Positions 1 to 12,902 of a stretch of DNA of 39,542 nucleotides are shown in pieces. The stretch's first letter is position 1; the number at the start of each line of letters is the position of its first letter. The notes beneath the pieces were generated by a model. It was given only the letters and a program-made list of their open reading frames with translations, was not told where the DNA came from and did not search any database. Source of the stretch: Gammaproteobacteria bacterium (GTDB lineage Bacteria; Pseudomonadota; Gammaproteobacteria; Steroidobacterales; Steroidobacteraceae). A program made the position numbers and the translations under genes. The stretch is taken from assembly GCA_004297335.1 (NCBI GenBank), contig SCUD01000121.1, positions 1 to 39,542 on the forward strand, given 5' to 3'.

Positions 1-1077
1 GCAGAGCCACGACTGCTGTGGACTTTCGATCCCTCCGGCGGCACCGCGGAGGGCCGGCCTGAACCGGTCGTGACGCGCCTGTCGATTGCGGACTCCGGGC
101 AATCCGCCGGCGACTGGGTGGTGCTGCTCGCCGGCGGCTACGACCGGCGCTTCAATCTTCCAGCCGAATCCACCGCGGGTGCTGGCAACCGGCTGTCGGT
201 GGTCGACGCGATGACTGGCCGCGTGTTGTGGCAGGCGGGCAGCGAGGACGATGCCGAGGTCACGCTCGGCCTGGCTGGATTCACCGCCAGCCTGGCCTCG
301 GCGCCGAGGGCCCTCGACCTCGATGGCGACGGTCGACTGGACCGCCTCTACCAGCTCGACATCACCGGCTCGCTGTGGCGCTTTGATTTCGAGAGCGGCG
401 CGACCGTGGGGCAGCTCGCGCGCGCGCGGCGGATCGCGCGGCTCGGCACCGGAGCCCAGCGCTTCTTCGCGACGCCGGATGCCTCGCTGACGCGGCTCGA
501 GGGCACGCTCCGGCTCACGCTCGCCGTCGGCTCGGGCTGGCTGACGCGGCCGCGTGATACCAGCACCGTCGATCGTGCCTACGTGCTCTTCGATCGCGAG
601 CCCCCCGGCAGCACGCGGGTACTCACCGAGTCCGACCTGCACGACTCCACTGAAGCCGAGGGACCCATGCCAGCCGCTGCGCCGGGCTGGTTTCTGCGGC
701 TTGCGCGCCATGGCAGCGGCGAAAAGGTGATCGGACCGACGCTGACCTTTGATCGCGCGCTGTGGCTGCGCACCTACCAGCCGTTGCCGTATTCCCCGGA
801 CGCACCCTGCGGGCCACCGCCGGGGATCCGGCGCCTGTACGCCCTCGAGCCGGCCACCGGGCTGCCCGTCGTACGCACGGCCCGCGACTTCGAGGAACCG
901 CGCGAGCTCATCGGATCCGGCCTGCCGCCCGCGCTGCGCTTCGGGGAAAGCCGGGGTGTGGACGCCCCCGCGCGCTATTTCGGCATCGCCGGCGCCGAAG
1001 TCTTCGACGCCGGCTGGTCCAATGCTCCGGTAAAGACCTCATGGCGACGCCTGCGACCACCCGTGGATTCACGCTGA
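1..1077 (+). CDS. pilY1: PilY1-type type IV pilus assembly/adhesion protein, C-terminal part (5' end outside window)
   Basis: The reading frame is open from base 1, so only the last ~358 residues are present. They form the C-terminal beta-propeller of PilY1, which acts at the pilus tip and cell surface in pilus extension, retraction and adhesion. Visible marks are the repeated blade signatures (LAGGYDRR, VVDAMTGRVLW, LDITGSLWRFDF) and an EF-hand-like calcium loop, DLDGDGRLDRLYQLD, matching the Ca-binding loop known to control retraction. The end, with TSWRRLR, resembles normal PilY1 C-termini, so the 3' end looks intact. The last 37 bases overlap pilE, which implies translational coupling; pilE has only a weak ribosome site of its own. 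More minor-pilin genes (pilX, pilW, pilV, fimU) would be expected upstream. The family assignment is secure; the full length is unknown. Confidence 0.88.
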   Translation, partial: AEPRLLWTFDPSGGTAEGRPEPVVTRLSIADSGQSAGDWVVLLAGGYDRRFNLPAESTAGAGNRLSVVDAMTGRVLWQAGSEDDAEVTLGLAGFTASLASAPRALDLDGDGRLDRLYQLDITGSLWRFDFESGATVGQLARARRIARLGTGAQRFFATPDASLTRLEGTLRLTLAVGSGWLTRPRDTSTVDRAYVLFDREPPGSTRVLTESDLHDSTEAEGPMPAAAPGWFLRLARHGSGEKVIGPTLTFDRALWLRTYQPLPYSPDAPCGPPPGIRRLYALEPATGLPVVRTARDFEEPRELIGSGLPPALRFGESRGVDAPARYFGIAGAEVFDAGWSNAPVKTSWRRLRPPVDSR

Positions 1078-1487
1078 TCGAGCTGCTGATCGCGCTGGTG
1101 CTGGTCGCGATCACCAGCGCGCTCGCGGCCTCCTCGTACCGCAATCACCTGCAACGCGGCTACCGCGTCGAAGCCGTGCACGCACTGCTCGCGGTCGCCG
1201 CGGAACAGGAGCGATTCCATCTCGCGCACCGGACCTACAGTGGACGCCTCGACGCGACTCCCGGGGACGAACCACCCGGCCTGCCGGTGGCCTCTCTCAC
1301 CCCGCACCGGCATTACCGGCTGCTGGTCGAGCAAGCCGATGCGGCGGACTTCCGCGTCGCGGCAATCGCGAGCGCTCCCGACGGCTCCGCGGGCGATCCG
1401 CTGTGCCAGCGGCTCGTGCTCGATGCGACCGGCCGTCGCGAGGCCCGTGATGCCACCGGCCGGGACACGACTGCGCGCTGCTGGTAG
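1041..1487 (+). CDS. pilE: Type IV minor pilin PilE
   Basis: A 148-residue type IV prepilin-like protein. The short leader ends in the prepilin peptidase site at G9|FTLIELLIA, with Glu at +5 and the hydrophobic N-terminal helix (about residues 10-32) that anchors pilins in the inner membrane and packs the fibre core. The globular part has a C-terminal Cys pair (LCQRL and the final RCW) that could form the pilin D-loop disulfide. The ATG at 1041 is chosen because it places the leader exactly. It lies inside the end of pilY1. The order pilY1-pilE followed convergently by ispH matches the Pseudomonas minor-pilin cluster, where PilE is a minor pilin priming assembly. It could instead be called a generic GspH/PilE family pilin; I favour the minor pilin from context. 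Confidence 0.85.
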   Translation: MATPATTRGFTLIELLIALVLVAITSALAASSYRNHLQRGYRVEAVHALLAVAAEQERFHLAHRTYSGRLDATPGDEPPGLPVASLTPHRHYRLLVEQADAADFRVAAIASAPDGSAGDPLCQRLVLDATGRREARDATGRDTTARCW

Positions 1488-1502
1488 CTTTGCTACCCGC
1501 CC

Positions 1503-2450
1503 TCAGGGCGAGCGCGCGCCGCGCAGCTCCGGCGGCAACGCGAACACGACATTTTCCGGGGCGCCGGCGAGCTCAGCCACTTCCTCGCCACCCCAGTCGC
1601 ACAGCCGCGCAATGACCTCGCGAACCAGCGCCTCCGGCGCGGAAGCTCCGGCCGTTACCCCGACCACCGCGCAGCCCTCGAACCACTCCCGGCGCAGGTC
1701 GCCGGCACCGTCCACCAGGTATCCCGGGATGCCGCGCGCGGTCGCGATCTCGCACAGGCGGTTCGAGTTCGAACTCGACTGCGAACCAACGACGACAATG
1801 GCGTCGCAGTCCCGGGTGAGCAGCCGCACCGCGTCCTGGCGGTTCTGCGTCGCGTAGCAGATATCCTCCCGGCGCGGGCTCAGAAGGGCCGGAAAGCGCC
1901 GGCGCAAAGTCTCCATGACCCGCGCCGTGTCATCGACCGACAGTGTCGTCTGCGTGACCACCGCGACCCGCGCCGGATCGCGCGGGGTGATCCGCTCCGC
2001 GTCGGCGACGGTCTCGACGAGATGGATCCGCCCGCCCTGGGATGCATCGAAGCGCCCCATCGTGCCCACGACTTCCGGATGTCCGGCGTGTCCGACCAGG
2101 ATCACGTCGCGGCCATCCTGCGCATAGCGCCCGACCTCCATGTGCACCTTGGTCACCAGCGGACAGGTGGCATCGAACACGCGCAGCCGGCGACGGGCCG
2201 CCTCCTCCGCGACGGACCGGGCCACGCCATGGGCGCTGAAGATCACGGTCGCGCCGTCCGGTACCGCATCGAGCTCCTCGGCGAACACCGCGCCCATGCC
2301 GCGCAGCCGCTCGACCACGGAGCGGTTGTGCACGATCTCGTGGCGCACCCAGATCGGCGCGCCAAAGAGCTCGAGCGCACGCTCGACGATGCCGATCGCG
2401 CGGTCCACGCCGGCACAGAAGCCGCGGGGATTCGCCAGCAGGACCTTCAC
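1503..2450 (-). CDS. ispH: 4-hydroxy-3-methylbut-2-enyl diphosphate reductase
   Basis: Last enzyme of the MEP isoprenoid pathway: it reduces HMBPP to IPP and DMAPP with an iron-sulfur cluster in the cytoplasm. The 315-residue protein carries the three conserved cluster cysteines in their usual contexts ([10 protein letters not shown] near the N-terminus, [11 protein letters not shown] near residue 96, ICYATQNRQ near 195) and the SSNSNRL substrate-binding motif. The start is a GTG giving [12 protein letters not shown]. The longer in-frame extension upstream has no IspH similarity and lies inside lspA. The GTG overlaps the lspA stop by four bases (GTGA), so translation is probably coupled. It is the last gene of the murJ-ribF-ileS-lspA-ispH operon. 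In Pseudomonas fkpB lies between lspA and ispH; it is missing here. Confidence 0.96.
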   Translation of the reverse strand: MKVLLANPRGFCAGVDRAIGIVERALELFGAPIWVRHEIVHNRSVVERLRGMGAVFAEELDAVPDGATVIFSAHGVARSVAEEAARRRLRVFDATCPLVTKVHMEVGRYAQDGRDVILVGHAGHPEVVGTMGRFDASQGGRIHLVETVADAERITPRDPARVAVVTQTTLSVDDTARVMETLRRRFPALLSPRREDICYATQNRQDAVRLLTRDCDAIVVVGSQSSSNSNRLCEIATARGIPGYLVDGAGDLRREWFEGCAVVGVTAGASAPEALVREVIARLCDWGGEEVAELAGAPENVVFALPPELRGARSP

Positions 2451-2955
2451 GGCCGCCCGGCCTGCCCGCGCCGCGAATGCAGCAGCGCATCGAGGATCAG
2501 CAGTGCTGCGCCGCAGCTGATTGCGATGTCCGCGACGTTGAAGGCCGGGTAGTACCACTGCTGCCAGTGGAAATGCAGGAAGTCGATGACGTGACCATGG
2601 AGCAGCCGGTCGATCACGTTGCCCACCGCGCCACCGAGCAGCAGCGCGAGCCCGGTCACGAGCCAGGGCTGGCCGCGCGCCGGCAGCGTGCGCAGCCACC
2701 AGGCGATGCCGGCGCTGACGACGGTTGCCAGCCCGACGAAGAACCAGCGCTGCCAGCCGCCGGCACCGGCCAGCAGGCTGAAGGCCGCGCCGGTGTTATG
2801 CAGTCGCGTGAGCTCGAGCACCGGCAGCAGCACGCGGATTTCGTAGAGCGTGAGGTTCTGCACGATCAGCCACTTGCTCGCCTGATCGAGCACGATGACC
2901 GCGACCGAGAGCCACAGCCAGACCAGCGCATTGGGCCGGGCCGGCGCCGGTTCGC

Positions 2956-2959
<4 letters not shown>
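2447..2959 (-). CDS. lspA: Lipoprotein signal peptidase (SPase II)
   Basis: Inner-membrane aspartic peptidase that cleaves the signal peptide of diacylglyceryl-prolipoproteins. The product is 170 residues, the normal length, with four membrane segments (about 11-33, 67-89, 96-114, 137-159). The catalytic Asp pair sits in [14 protein letters not shown] (Asp117) and FNVADIAI (Asp144), and VLDQASKW and LHNTGAAFS are the other family motifs. The GTG start at 2959 overlaps the ileS stop by four bases (GTGA), and the stop overlaps the ispH start in the same way. Longer in-frame starts would run far into ileS and are rejected. Two successive GTGA junctions suggest strict stoichiometric coupling of ileS, lspA and ispH. 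Confidence 0.95.
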
Positions 2960-5775
<2,816 letters not shown>

Positions 5776-5778
5776 GTG

Positions 5779-6711
5779 TTATCCCCGTGCGAACAGCAGT
5801 TCGCGCGCCTGGCGCGCATCTTCGCGGATCTGTGCCGTCATCGACTCCAGGTCGGCGAAGCGGCGCTCCTCGCGCAGGCGCGCGATGAAATCCACGTCGA
5901 GCCGCTCGCCATAGAGCGGCCCATCGAAATCGAATACAAACACCTCGAGCAGCCATTCGCGGCCGCCGACCGTCGGGCGCGTACCCACCGAGGCCACCCC
6001 CGGCTGGCGTTCGAGGCCGCCACCCGTGACCCGCACCGCGAACACCCCCGCTACCGGCGGAACCCGCCGGTGCAACCGCAGGTTCGCAGTCGGAAACCCG
6101 AGCTGGCGCCCGAGCCGCCGGCCGTCAATGACCCGGCCGCTGATGCGGTAGTCCCGGCCGAGCAGCAGGCGCGCCTCGTCCAGGTTGCCAGCGGCCAGTG
6201 CTGCGCGCAGGCGGGTCGAGCTGACCGGCGCGCCACCGATGCAGAAGGCCGGCACTTCGTCCACCGTAAAGCCGCGGTGGAGGCCCTCAGCCCGCAGCAG
6301 CGCCACGTCGCCGCTGCGCTCATAACCGAAGCCGAAGCGCTCACCGACCACCACGCGGCGCGCGGCCAGCGCCCCCTCGAGCACCCGCGAGGTGAAGGCC
6401 GTCCCGTCCCAGCGGCTGAGCGCCGCATTGAAGCGCAGCACCCGCAACTGGTCGACACCGGCCGCCGCCAGCATCTCGGCCTTGTCACGCAGGCGCATCA
6501 ATCGCGCCGGAGCCTCGTCCGGCCGCAGGTACTCGCGTGGATGCGGCTCGAAGGTCAACACGGCGATGGGCAGCTCATGCTCATGGCCGTACTCCGCGAG
6601 GCGGGCCAGGATCGCCTGATGCCCGCGGTGCAAGCCGTCAAAGCTGCCGATCGCGACTGCGCAGCCGCGGGTGAAACCTTTCGCTGGGGCAAGGCCGCGG
6701 GCAATCAGCAT
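5779..6711 (-). CDS. ribF: Bifunctional riboflavin kinase / FAD synthetase
   Basis: Makes FMN from riboflavin and then FAD. The 310-residue protein has an N-terminal nucleotidyltransferase domain (AIGSFDGLHRGHQAIL, a variant of the GxFDGxHxGH motif; later VVGERFGFGYERSG) and a C-terminal flavokinase domain with GRVIDGRRLGRQLGFPTANL, whose PTAN motif binds ATP and Mg. The ATG at 6711 gives MLIARGLAPAKGF, the usual short lead-in before the first beta strand; longer upstream extension is unlike RibF. It follows murJ by 35 bases and is followed three bases later by ileS. I see no FMN riboswitch ahead of it, in keeping with its housekeeping operon location. Confidence 0.95.
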   Translation of the reverse strand: MLIARGLAPAKGFTRGCAVAIGSFDGLHRGHQAILARLAEYGHEHELPIAVLTFEPHPREYLRPDEAPARLMRLRDKAEMLAAAGVDQLRVLRFNAALSRWDGTAFTSRVLEGALAARRVVVGERFGFGYERSGDVALLRAEGLHRGFTVDEVPAFCIGGAPVSSTRLRAALAAGNLDEARLLLGRDYRISGRVIDGRRLGRQLGFPTANLRLHRRVPPVAGVFAVRVTGGGLERQPGVASVGTRPTVGGREWLLEVFVFDFDGPLYGERLDVDFIARLREERRFADLESMTAQIREDARQARELLFARG

Positions 6712-6746
6712 CGCTGTGGGGGCGCCGGATGGAACAAAGCGTGGAA

Positions 6747-8303
6747 TTATAGAGACCTGAGGTGCCGGACGCGCAGTCCGGATGCCCACAGGACCCCGAA
6801 ATACACGGCCGCGCCGCCACCGACGCACAATCCGAGCCGGCCGGCGCGCAGGCCGGCCCCCGAACCAGCCCAGGCGGACCAGACGCCGGATGCCCACCAC
6901 AGGAAACCGGCCATGGCGAGGCAGGCGAGCAGCACCTGCAGCCGCAGCCGGCGCCATCCGGCCGACGGCGTGTAGACACCGTCCCGGCGCAGCCCGCGGT
7001 ACAGCAGCGCGGCGTTCAGCAGCGCCGAAAGACCCGTCGACAGCGCCAGCAGCGCATGCGGAAAGGCAAAGCCCAGCAGGTACGCCGGCACGACCACGGC
7101 CAGGTTGAAGCCCATGTTGACCGACAGCGCAATGATGCCGACCCGCACCGGCGTGCGCGTGTCCTGGCGCGCGAAATAGCCCGGTGCCAGCACCTTGACC
7201 AGCGAGAAGCCGGCCAGGCCGACGGCATAGGCCATCAGCGCGTATGCGGACATGGTGACGTCCCGCGGACCGAACTCGCCGTAGCCGAAGATCGTCGCCG
7301 TCAGCGGGCCGGCCAGCAGCAGCAGTCCGGTGGCCGCCGGCGCCACGATCACGACTGTCAGGCGCAGGGCCCAGTCGAGGGTCGCCGCGAACTTCTCCGG
7401 CGAACGACCGGCGTGGTGCGCGGACAGGCCCGGCAGGATCACGGTCGCGAGCGCGATCGAGAACACCCCGAGCGGAAACTCGACCAGGCGGTCGGCGTAA
7501 TAGAGCCAGGCGATGCTGCCGGTCGCCAGGAACGAGGCGATCAGCGTATCGAGCAGCAGCGAGACCTGCGCGACCGAGGAGCCGAAGATGCCGGGCAGCA
7601 TCAGCCGGCCGATGCGGCGCACGCCCTCGTGCAGGTGGTCAAAGCGCGGCAGCGCCAGCAGGCCGATCGCCCGCAGCGCCGGCAGCTGCGCGGCCAGCTG
7701 CACGAAGCCGGCCACGAACACGCCGATCGCGAGGGCGAGCCCCGGGGAGTCGCAGTGCGGCGCGATGAAGGCCGCGAACACGATCATCACCAGGTTGAGC
7801 AGCACGGGCGTGAACGCCGGCAGGCCGAAGCGGCCGTAGCTGTTCAGCGCACCGCTCGCGAGCGCCACCAGCGAGATGAAAAACAGGTACGGAAAGGTGA
7901 AGCGGAGCATGTCGACCGCAAGGTCGAAGCGATCGCCATCGGCGCGGAATCCCGGCGCGAACACGAACACCAGCACCGGCGCCGCGACCACGCCGATCAC
8001 CGTGACGGCGAGCAGCAGGGTGCCGAAGGTACCGGCCACGCCCGCGACCAGGCGCCGCACCTCCTCCTGCTCGCGGCGCACCCGGTATTCGGTGATGACC
8101 GGGACGAAGGCCTGCGAAAAGGCCCCCTCGGCGGTCAGCCGGCGCAGGAAATTGGGGATCTTGAACGCAACCAGGAAGGCGTCCATCAGGCCGCCGGCAC
8201 CGAAGGCCCGCGAATAGACCATGTCGCGGACCAGGCCCGAGACGCGCGACAGCAGCGTCATCGAACCGACCACCGAGGTGCTCTGCAGGAATGCCCGGCT
8301 CAT
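6747..8303 (-). CDS. murJ: Lipid II flippase MurJ (MviN)
   Basis: Moves lipid II across the inner membrane for peptidoglycan synthesis. The 518-residue polytopic protein has the expected 14 hydrophobic segments. Its N-terminus (FLQSTSVVGSMTLLSRVSGLVRD) contains the conserved Arg in the first cytoplasmic region, and the MATE-like repeats follow (AEGAFSQAFVPV, VKVLAPGYFARQDTRTPV). The ATG at 8303 is preferred over an in-frame codon nine residues upstream because it starts directly at the amphipathic segment MSRAFLQS. It is the first gene of the murJ-ribF-ileS-lspA-ispH operon and is divergent from rpsT. A TATAGT hexamer lies 10-15 bases upstream of its ATG (8313-8318, minus strand) but without a good -35 partner. 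Such a site would leave almost no leader, so the promoter is uncertain. Confidence 0.95.
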   Translation of the reverse strand: MSRAFLQSTSVVGSMTLLSRVSGLVRDMVYSRAFGAGGLMDAFLVAFKIPNFLRRLTAEGAFSQAFVPVITEYRVRREQEEVRRLVAGVAGTFGTLLLAVTVIGVVAAPVLVFVFAPGFRADGDRFDLAVDMLRFTFPYLFFISLVALASGALNSYGRFGLPAFTPVLLNLVMIVFAAFIAPHCDSPGLALAIGVFVAGFVQLAAQLPALRAIGLLALPRFDHLHEGVRRIGRLMLPGIFGSSVAQVSLLLDTLIASFLATGSIAWLYYADRLVEFPLGVFSIALATVILPGLSAHHAGRSPEKFAATLDWALRLTVVIVAPAATGLLLLAGPLTATIFGYGEFGPRDVTMSAYALMAYAVGLAGFSLVKVLAPGYFARQDTRTPVRVGIIALSVNMGFNLAVVVPAYLLGFAFPHALLALSTGLSALLNAALLYRGLRRDGVYTPSAGWRRLRLQVLLACLAMAGFLWWASGVWSAWAGSGAGLRAGRLGLCVGGGAAVYFGVLWASGLRVRHLRSL

Positions 8304-8323
8304 GCGCCGGGCACTATAGCGCG

Positions 8324-8352
8324 TTGACAAGCCCGGCCCAGCTGCGCAGAAT
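8324..8352 (+). promoter_or_regulatory. Sigma-70 promoter of rpsT
   Basis: TTGACA at 8324-8329, a 17-base spacer, and CAGAAT at 8347-8352. The -35 is a perfect consensus and the -10 matches at four positions. A start near 8359 would give a leader of about 32 bases before the GTG of rpsT. No transcript data are available, so this is prediction from sequence only. Confidence 0.6.
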
Positions 8353-8390
8353 GCGCGGCTCGCAATGAACCGCCGAACCGGAGTCTCTCC

Positions 8391-9979
<1,589 letters not shown>

Positions 9980-10001
9980 TGCTGCTCTCCTCGCTCGCCG
10001 A

Positions 10002-10316
10002 TCAGGCCGCCAGAATGCCGGTGACCCGGATCTCGGTGTACGGCTGCCGGTGACCCTTCTGCCGCAGGTAATGCTTGCGGCGCCGGAACTTGACGATACG
10101 GACCTTGTCCGCCTTGCCGTGCGCTTGCACCGTGGCGGTGACGCTGGCGCCGGTCACATAGGGCCGGCCAATAGCTACGTCGGCGCCCTCGCCGACCAGC
10201 AGGACCTGGTTGAACTCCACGGTGGCGCCGGCATCCGCATCGAGCTTCTCGATGCGCACGACGGTACCCTCGCTCACCCGGTACTGCTTGCCACCGGTGG
10301 CAATGACGGCGTACAT
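10002..10316 (-). CDS. rplU: 50S ribosomal protein L21
   Basis: A 104-residue protein beginning [17 protein letters not shown] and ending with the RNA-binding segment [20 protein letters not shown], both characteristic of L21. It is the first gene of rplU-rpmA-obgE, expressed from the strong promoter just upstream. In relatives it is divergent from ispB; here the ATPase gene at 10494 has come between them. Confidence 0.98.
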   Translation of the reverse strand: MYAVIATGGKQYRVSEGTVVRIEKLDADAGATVEFNQVLLVGEGADVAIGRPYVTGASVTATVQAHGKADKVRIVKFRRRKHYLRQKGHRQPYTEIRVTGILAA

Positions 10317-10346
10317 GACGGTCTGGACTCCAGAATTGAGCCGGCA

Positions 10347-10375
10347 ATTGTAGTGGCGGGCGCCCCGGGGGTCAA
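10347..10375 (-). promoter_or_regulatory. Sigma-70 promoter of rplU-rpmA
   Basis: Minus strand: TTGACC at 10375-10370, a spacer of exactly 17 bases, and TACAAT at 10352-10347. Each hexamer differs from consensus by one base. Transcription would start near 10340, about 24 bases before the rplU ATG. This is the best promoter match I noticed in the window. Confidence 0.75.
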
Positions 10376-10443
10376 ACCGGTGTTGATGTCGGTGTTACGG
10401 TCACGGCAACCCGACGCCATCACGCCGGCGCCAGGACGCCACA

Positions 10444-10482
10444 ACCCTGCAAATTCGGTGGCATCCACCGGATTTGCAGGGT
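10444..10482. repeat. 18-bp hyphenated inverted repeat just upstream of the AAA/DUF4143 gene
   Basis: Arms at 10444-10461 (ACCCTGCAAATTCGGTGG) and 10465-10482 (CCACCGGATTTGCAGGGT) pair at 17 of 18 positions around a three-base spacer. The right arm ends 11 bases before the ATG at 10494, where a ribosome site would normally lie. It could be an operator for autorepression, an RNA hairpin limiting translation, or the target of the ATPase's nuclease-like domain. The structure is certain; the function is inference. Confidence 0.8.
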
Positions 10483-10493
10483 ACGATTCCGGC

Positions 10494-11642
10494 ATGCAGG
10501 TGTCCAGGAAGCGCCATGCCGATACGCTGAGGCGACTGCTCCGCCAGTACCCCGTCGTTGCGCTGGTCGGGCCACGCCAGGTCGGAAAGAGCACCCTGGC
10601 ACGCGAGTTGGCCGGTCCCGACGAATCGCATTTCTTTGATCTGGAGCACCCGGGGGATCTGGCCCGACTGGCAGACCCGATGCTCACACTGCCTCCGTTG
10701 CGCGGCCTGGTGGTCCTGGACGAGGTCCAGCGGCGCCCGGATCTGTTTGCCAGCCTGCGCGTCCTCGCCGACCGCCGCCCGCGCAGGACACGTTTCCTGG
10801 TGCTGGGCAGTGCCGCCCCCGAACTGCTCAGGCAAAGTGCCGAGACCCTGGCCGGGCGCATCGCCTACCACGAACTCCCCGGCTTTGCCGTCGATGAAAT
10901 CGGCTCCGGAAATTTCAATCGCCTGTGGCTGCGTGGGGGCTTCCCCGCCGCGTACCTCGCCCGCTCGGAATCGCAGAGCTTCTCCTGGCGGCGCAGCTTT
11001 ATCCGGACCTATCTGGAGCGCGATCTGCCGGCGCTCGGGCTGCGCATCGAGCCCGCGACACTGGAGCGGTTCTGGAACATGCTGGCGCATTATCATGGTC
11101 AGCTATGGAACGCCTCGGAGATCGGCCGCTCGCTGGGCGCCGCCGACACGACCGTCCGCGGCTACCTCGATACGCTCGCGCAGGCGTTCGTCCTCACGGT
11201 CCTGCGCCCCTGGCATGAGAACCTCAAGAAGCGGCAGGTCAAGTCGCCGAAGGTCTATGTCACAGACACCGGACTGTTACACGCGTTACTGGATATTCGG
11301 GACCGGCTGGGCCTGGAGCGGCATCCGAAGGTTGGCGCCTCCTGGGAGGGTTTTGTCATCCAACAGTTGTGCCTGCACCTGGGGGTCGAACGGAGCGAGC
11401 GCTATTTCTGGCGAACGGCGAGCGGCGCAGAGCTGGACCTGCTGGTAGTCAGAGGCCGCGAACGCCTCGGCTTCGAGGTCAAGCGCACGACCGCGCCGGC
11501 CCTGACCCCCTCGATGCACTCGGCGCTCGCGGATCTCCGCCTCACCCGTCTCTATGTGCTGCACGCCGGTGAGCACGGCTTCGACCTGGCCAGCAAGGTC
11601 CGGGCCGTGCCGACGGCCAGGCTGCTGGAACTGAACGGGTGA
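10494..11642 (+). CDS. AAA ATPase with C-terminal DUF4143 nuclease-like domain (first copy)
   Basis: A 382-residue protein of the widespread AAA_14/DUF4143 family, whose cellular role is not established. Walker A is GPRQVGKST at 26-34, Walker B GLVVLDE at 71-77, and a sensor-like [12 protein letters not shown] follows at 101-112. The C-terminal half is DUF4143, including the [11 protein letters not shown] segment, a winged-helix-like region, and a PD-(D/E)xK-type core: ELD at 313-315 and EVK at 328-330. That core looks intact, so nuclease activity is possible but unproven. The ATG at 10494 follows the inverted repeat; an upstream in-frame extension crosses rplU and its promoter and is rejected. 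The gene interrupts the usual rplU/ispB divergent pair and is most simply an inserted accessory gene. No toxin, antitoxin or transposase is beside it. Confidence 0.9.
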   Translation: MQVSRKRHADTLRRLLRQYPVVALVGPRQVGKSTLARELAGPDESHFFDLEHPGDLARLADPMLTLPPLRGLVVLDEVQRRPDLFASLRVLADRRPRRTRFLVLGSAAPELLRQSAETLAGRIAYHELPGFAVDEIGSGNFNRLWLRGGFPAAYLARSESQSFSWRRSFIRTYLERDLPALGLRIEPATLERFWNMLAHYHGQLWNASEIGRSLGAADTTVRGYLDTLAQAFVLTVLRPWHENLKKRQVKSPKVYVTDTGLLHALLDIRDRLGLERHPKVGASWEGFVIQQLCLHLGVERSERYFWRTASGAELDLLVVRGRERLGFEVKRTTAPALTPSMHSALADLRLTRLYVLHAGEHGFDLASKVRAVPTARLLELNG

Positions 11643-11727
11643 GGCGGGGGCCCGGTGCGGAAGTCCGCATTCCCCGCTGCGGCGATTGCCGGTAGGATTC
11701 CCGGTCCCTGTCCGGGGAACCCGGGGA

Positions 11728-12699
11728 ATGATGCAACTCGACGAAATTCGCGCCCTGGTCGCTGCCGACCTGACCGCCGTGGACGCCCGGATCCGCGGCC
11801 AGCTCGCGAGCGACGTGGCGCTCGTGAGCCAGGTTGGCGAGTACATCATCGGCGCCGGTGGCAAGCGCCTGCGGCCGCTGCTGGTCGTGCTGGCCGCCCG
11901 GGCGGCCGGTGCCACCGGTGAGGGCCACATCGCCGCCGCCGCGCTGATCGAGTTCATCCACACCGCAACGCTGCTGCACGACGACGTGGTCGACGACTCC
12001 AGCCAGCGCCGTGGCCGCGACACGGCCAACGAGATGTTCGGCAGCCCGGCGAGCGTGCTGGTCGGCGATTTCCTCTATTCGCGCGCATTCCAGATGATGG
12101 CCGCGCTCGACTCCGCCGCGATCATCGGCGTGATGGCCGACGCCACCAACACGATCGCCGCCGGCGAAGTGCTGCAGCTGATGAACTCGCACGACCCGGA
12201 CACGACCGAGATCCGCTACCTGGAGGTCATCGACCGCAAGACTGCGCGGCTCTTCGCCGCCGGGGCCCGCATCGCGGCGATCGTCGCCGGCGCCCCGCCA
12301 CCGATCGAGGAGGCGCTCGAGCGCTACGGGCGGCACCTGGGCATCGCCTTCCAGCTGGTCGACGACGCGCTCGACTACCGGGGCGACGCGGCGACCCTCG
12401 GCAAGAACGTCGGCGAGGACCTGGCCGAGGGCAAGCCGACCCTGCCGCTGATCCACGCGCTCGGCCAGGCCCGGCCGGAAGAGGCTGCCCTGATCCGGAC
12501 CTCGATCGCGGAAGGCGGCTCCGACCGGCATGAGGCGATCCTGGCCATCGTTGAAAGCACCGGCGGGCTTGATTACACTGCCGAGCTCGCCGCCACCGAG
12601 GCGGATCGGGCGCTCGACGCGCTGGCCGGAGTTCCTGACTCGGTCTATCGCGACGGGCTGGCGGCACTGGCCCGGTTTGCGGTGACCCGCAGCGCCTGA
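11728..12699 (+). CDS. ispB: Octaprenyl (polyprenyl) diphosphate synthase
   Basis: Trans-prenyltransferase that builds the side chain of ubiquinone or menaquinone from FPP and IPP. The 323-residue protein aligns along its length with E. coli IspB as I recall it. GKRLRP (45-50) binds IPP, the first aspartate-rich motif is DDVVD at 85-89 in LIEFIHTATLLHDDVVD, the second is DDALD at 212-216, and GKNVGEDLAEGKPTLPLIHA is the conserved C-terminal stretch. Two ATG codons are adjacent (11728 and 11731); either may be used, with GGGGAA a few bases ahead. Further upstream in-frame codons do not look like family sequence. Chain length cannot be read reliably from sequence, so octaprenyl is by analogy. 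Confidence 0.94.
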   Translation: MMQLDEIRALVAADLTAVDARIRGQLASDVALVSQVGEYIIGAGGKRLRPLLVVLAARAAGATGEGHIAAAALIEFIHTATLLHDDVVDDSSQRRGRDTANEMFGSPASVLVGDFLYSRAFQMMAALDSAAIIGVMADATNTIAAGEVLQLMNSHDPDTTEIRYLEVIDRKTARLFAAGARIAAIVAGAPPPIEEALERYGRHLGIAFQLVDDALDYRGDAATLGKNVGEDLAEGKPTLPLIHALGQARPEEAALIRTSIAEGGSDRHEAILAIVESTGGLDYTAELAATEADRALDALAGVPDSVYRDGLAALARFAVTRSA

Positions 12700-12721
12700 C
12701 CGACCCGCAGGACCACGATTT

Positions 12722-12798
<77 letters not shown>

Positions 12799-12902
12799 AG
12801 GACAGCCCGGGAAGATTCCAGCGCCGGCATTCATGCGATGGGCGCTGCGCTCCAGGCACAAACCCTGGCGTGATGCCGGTTTCAGGCCGGGCTCCTCCGG
12901 GC

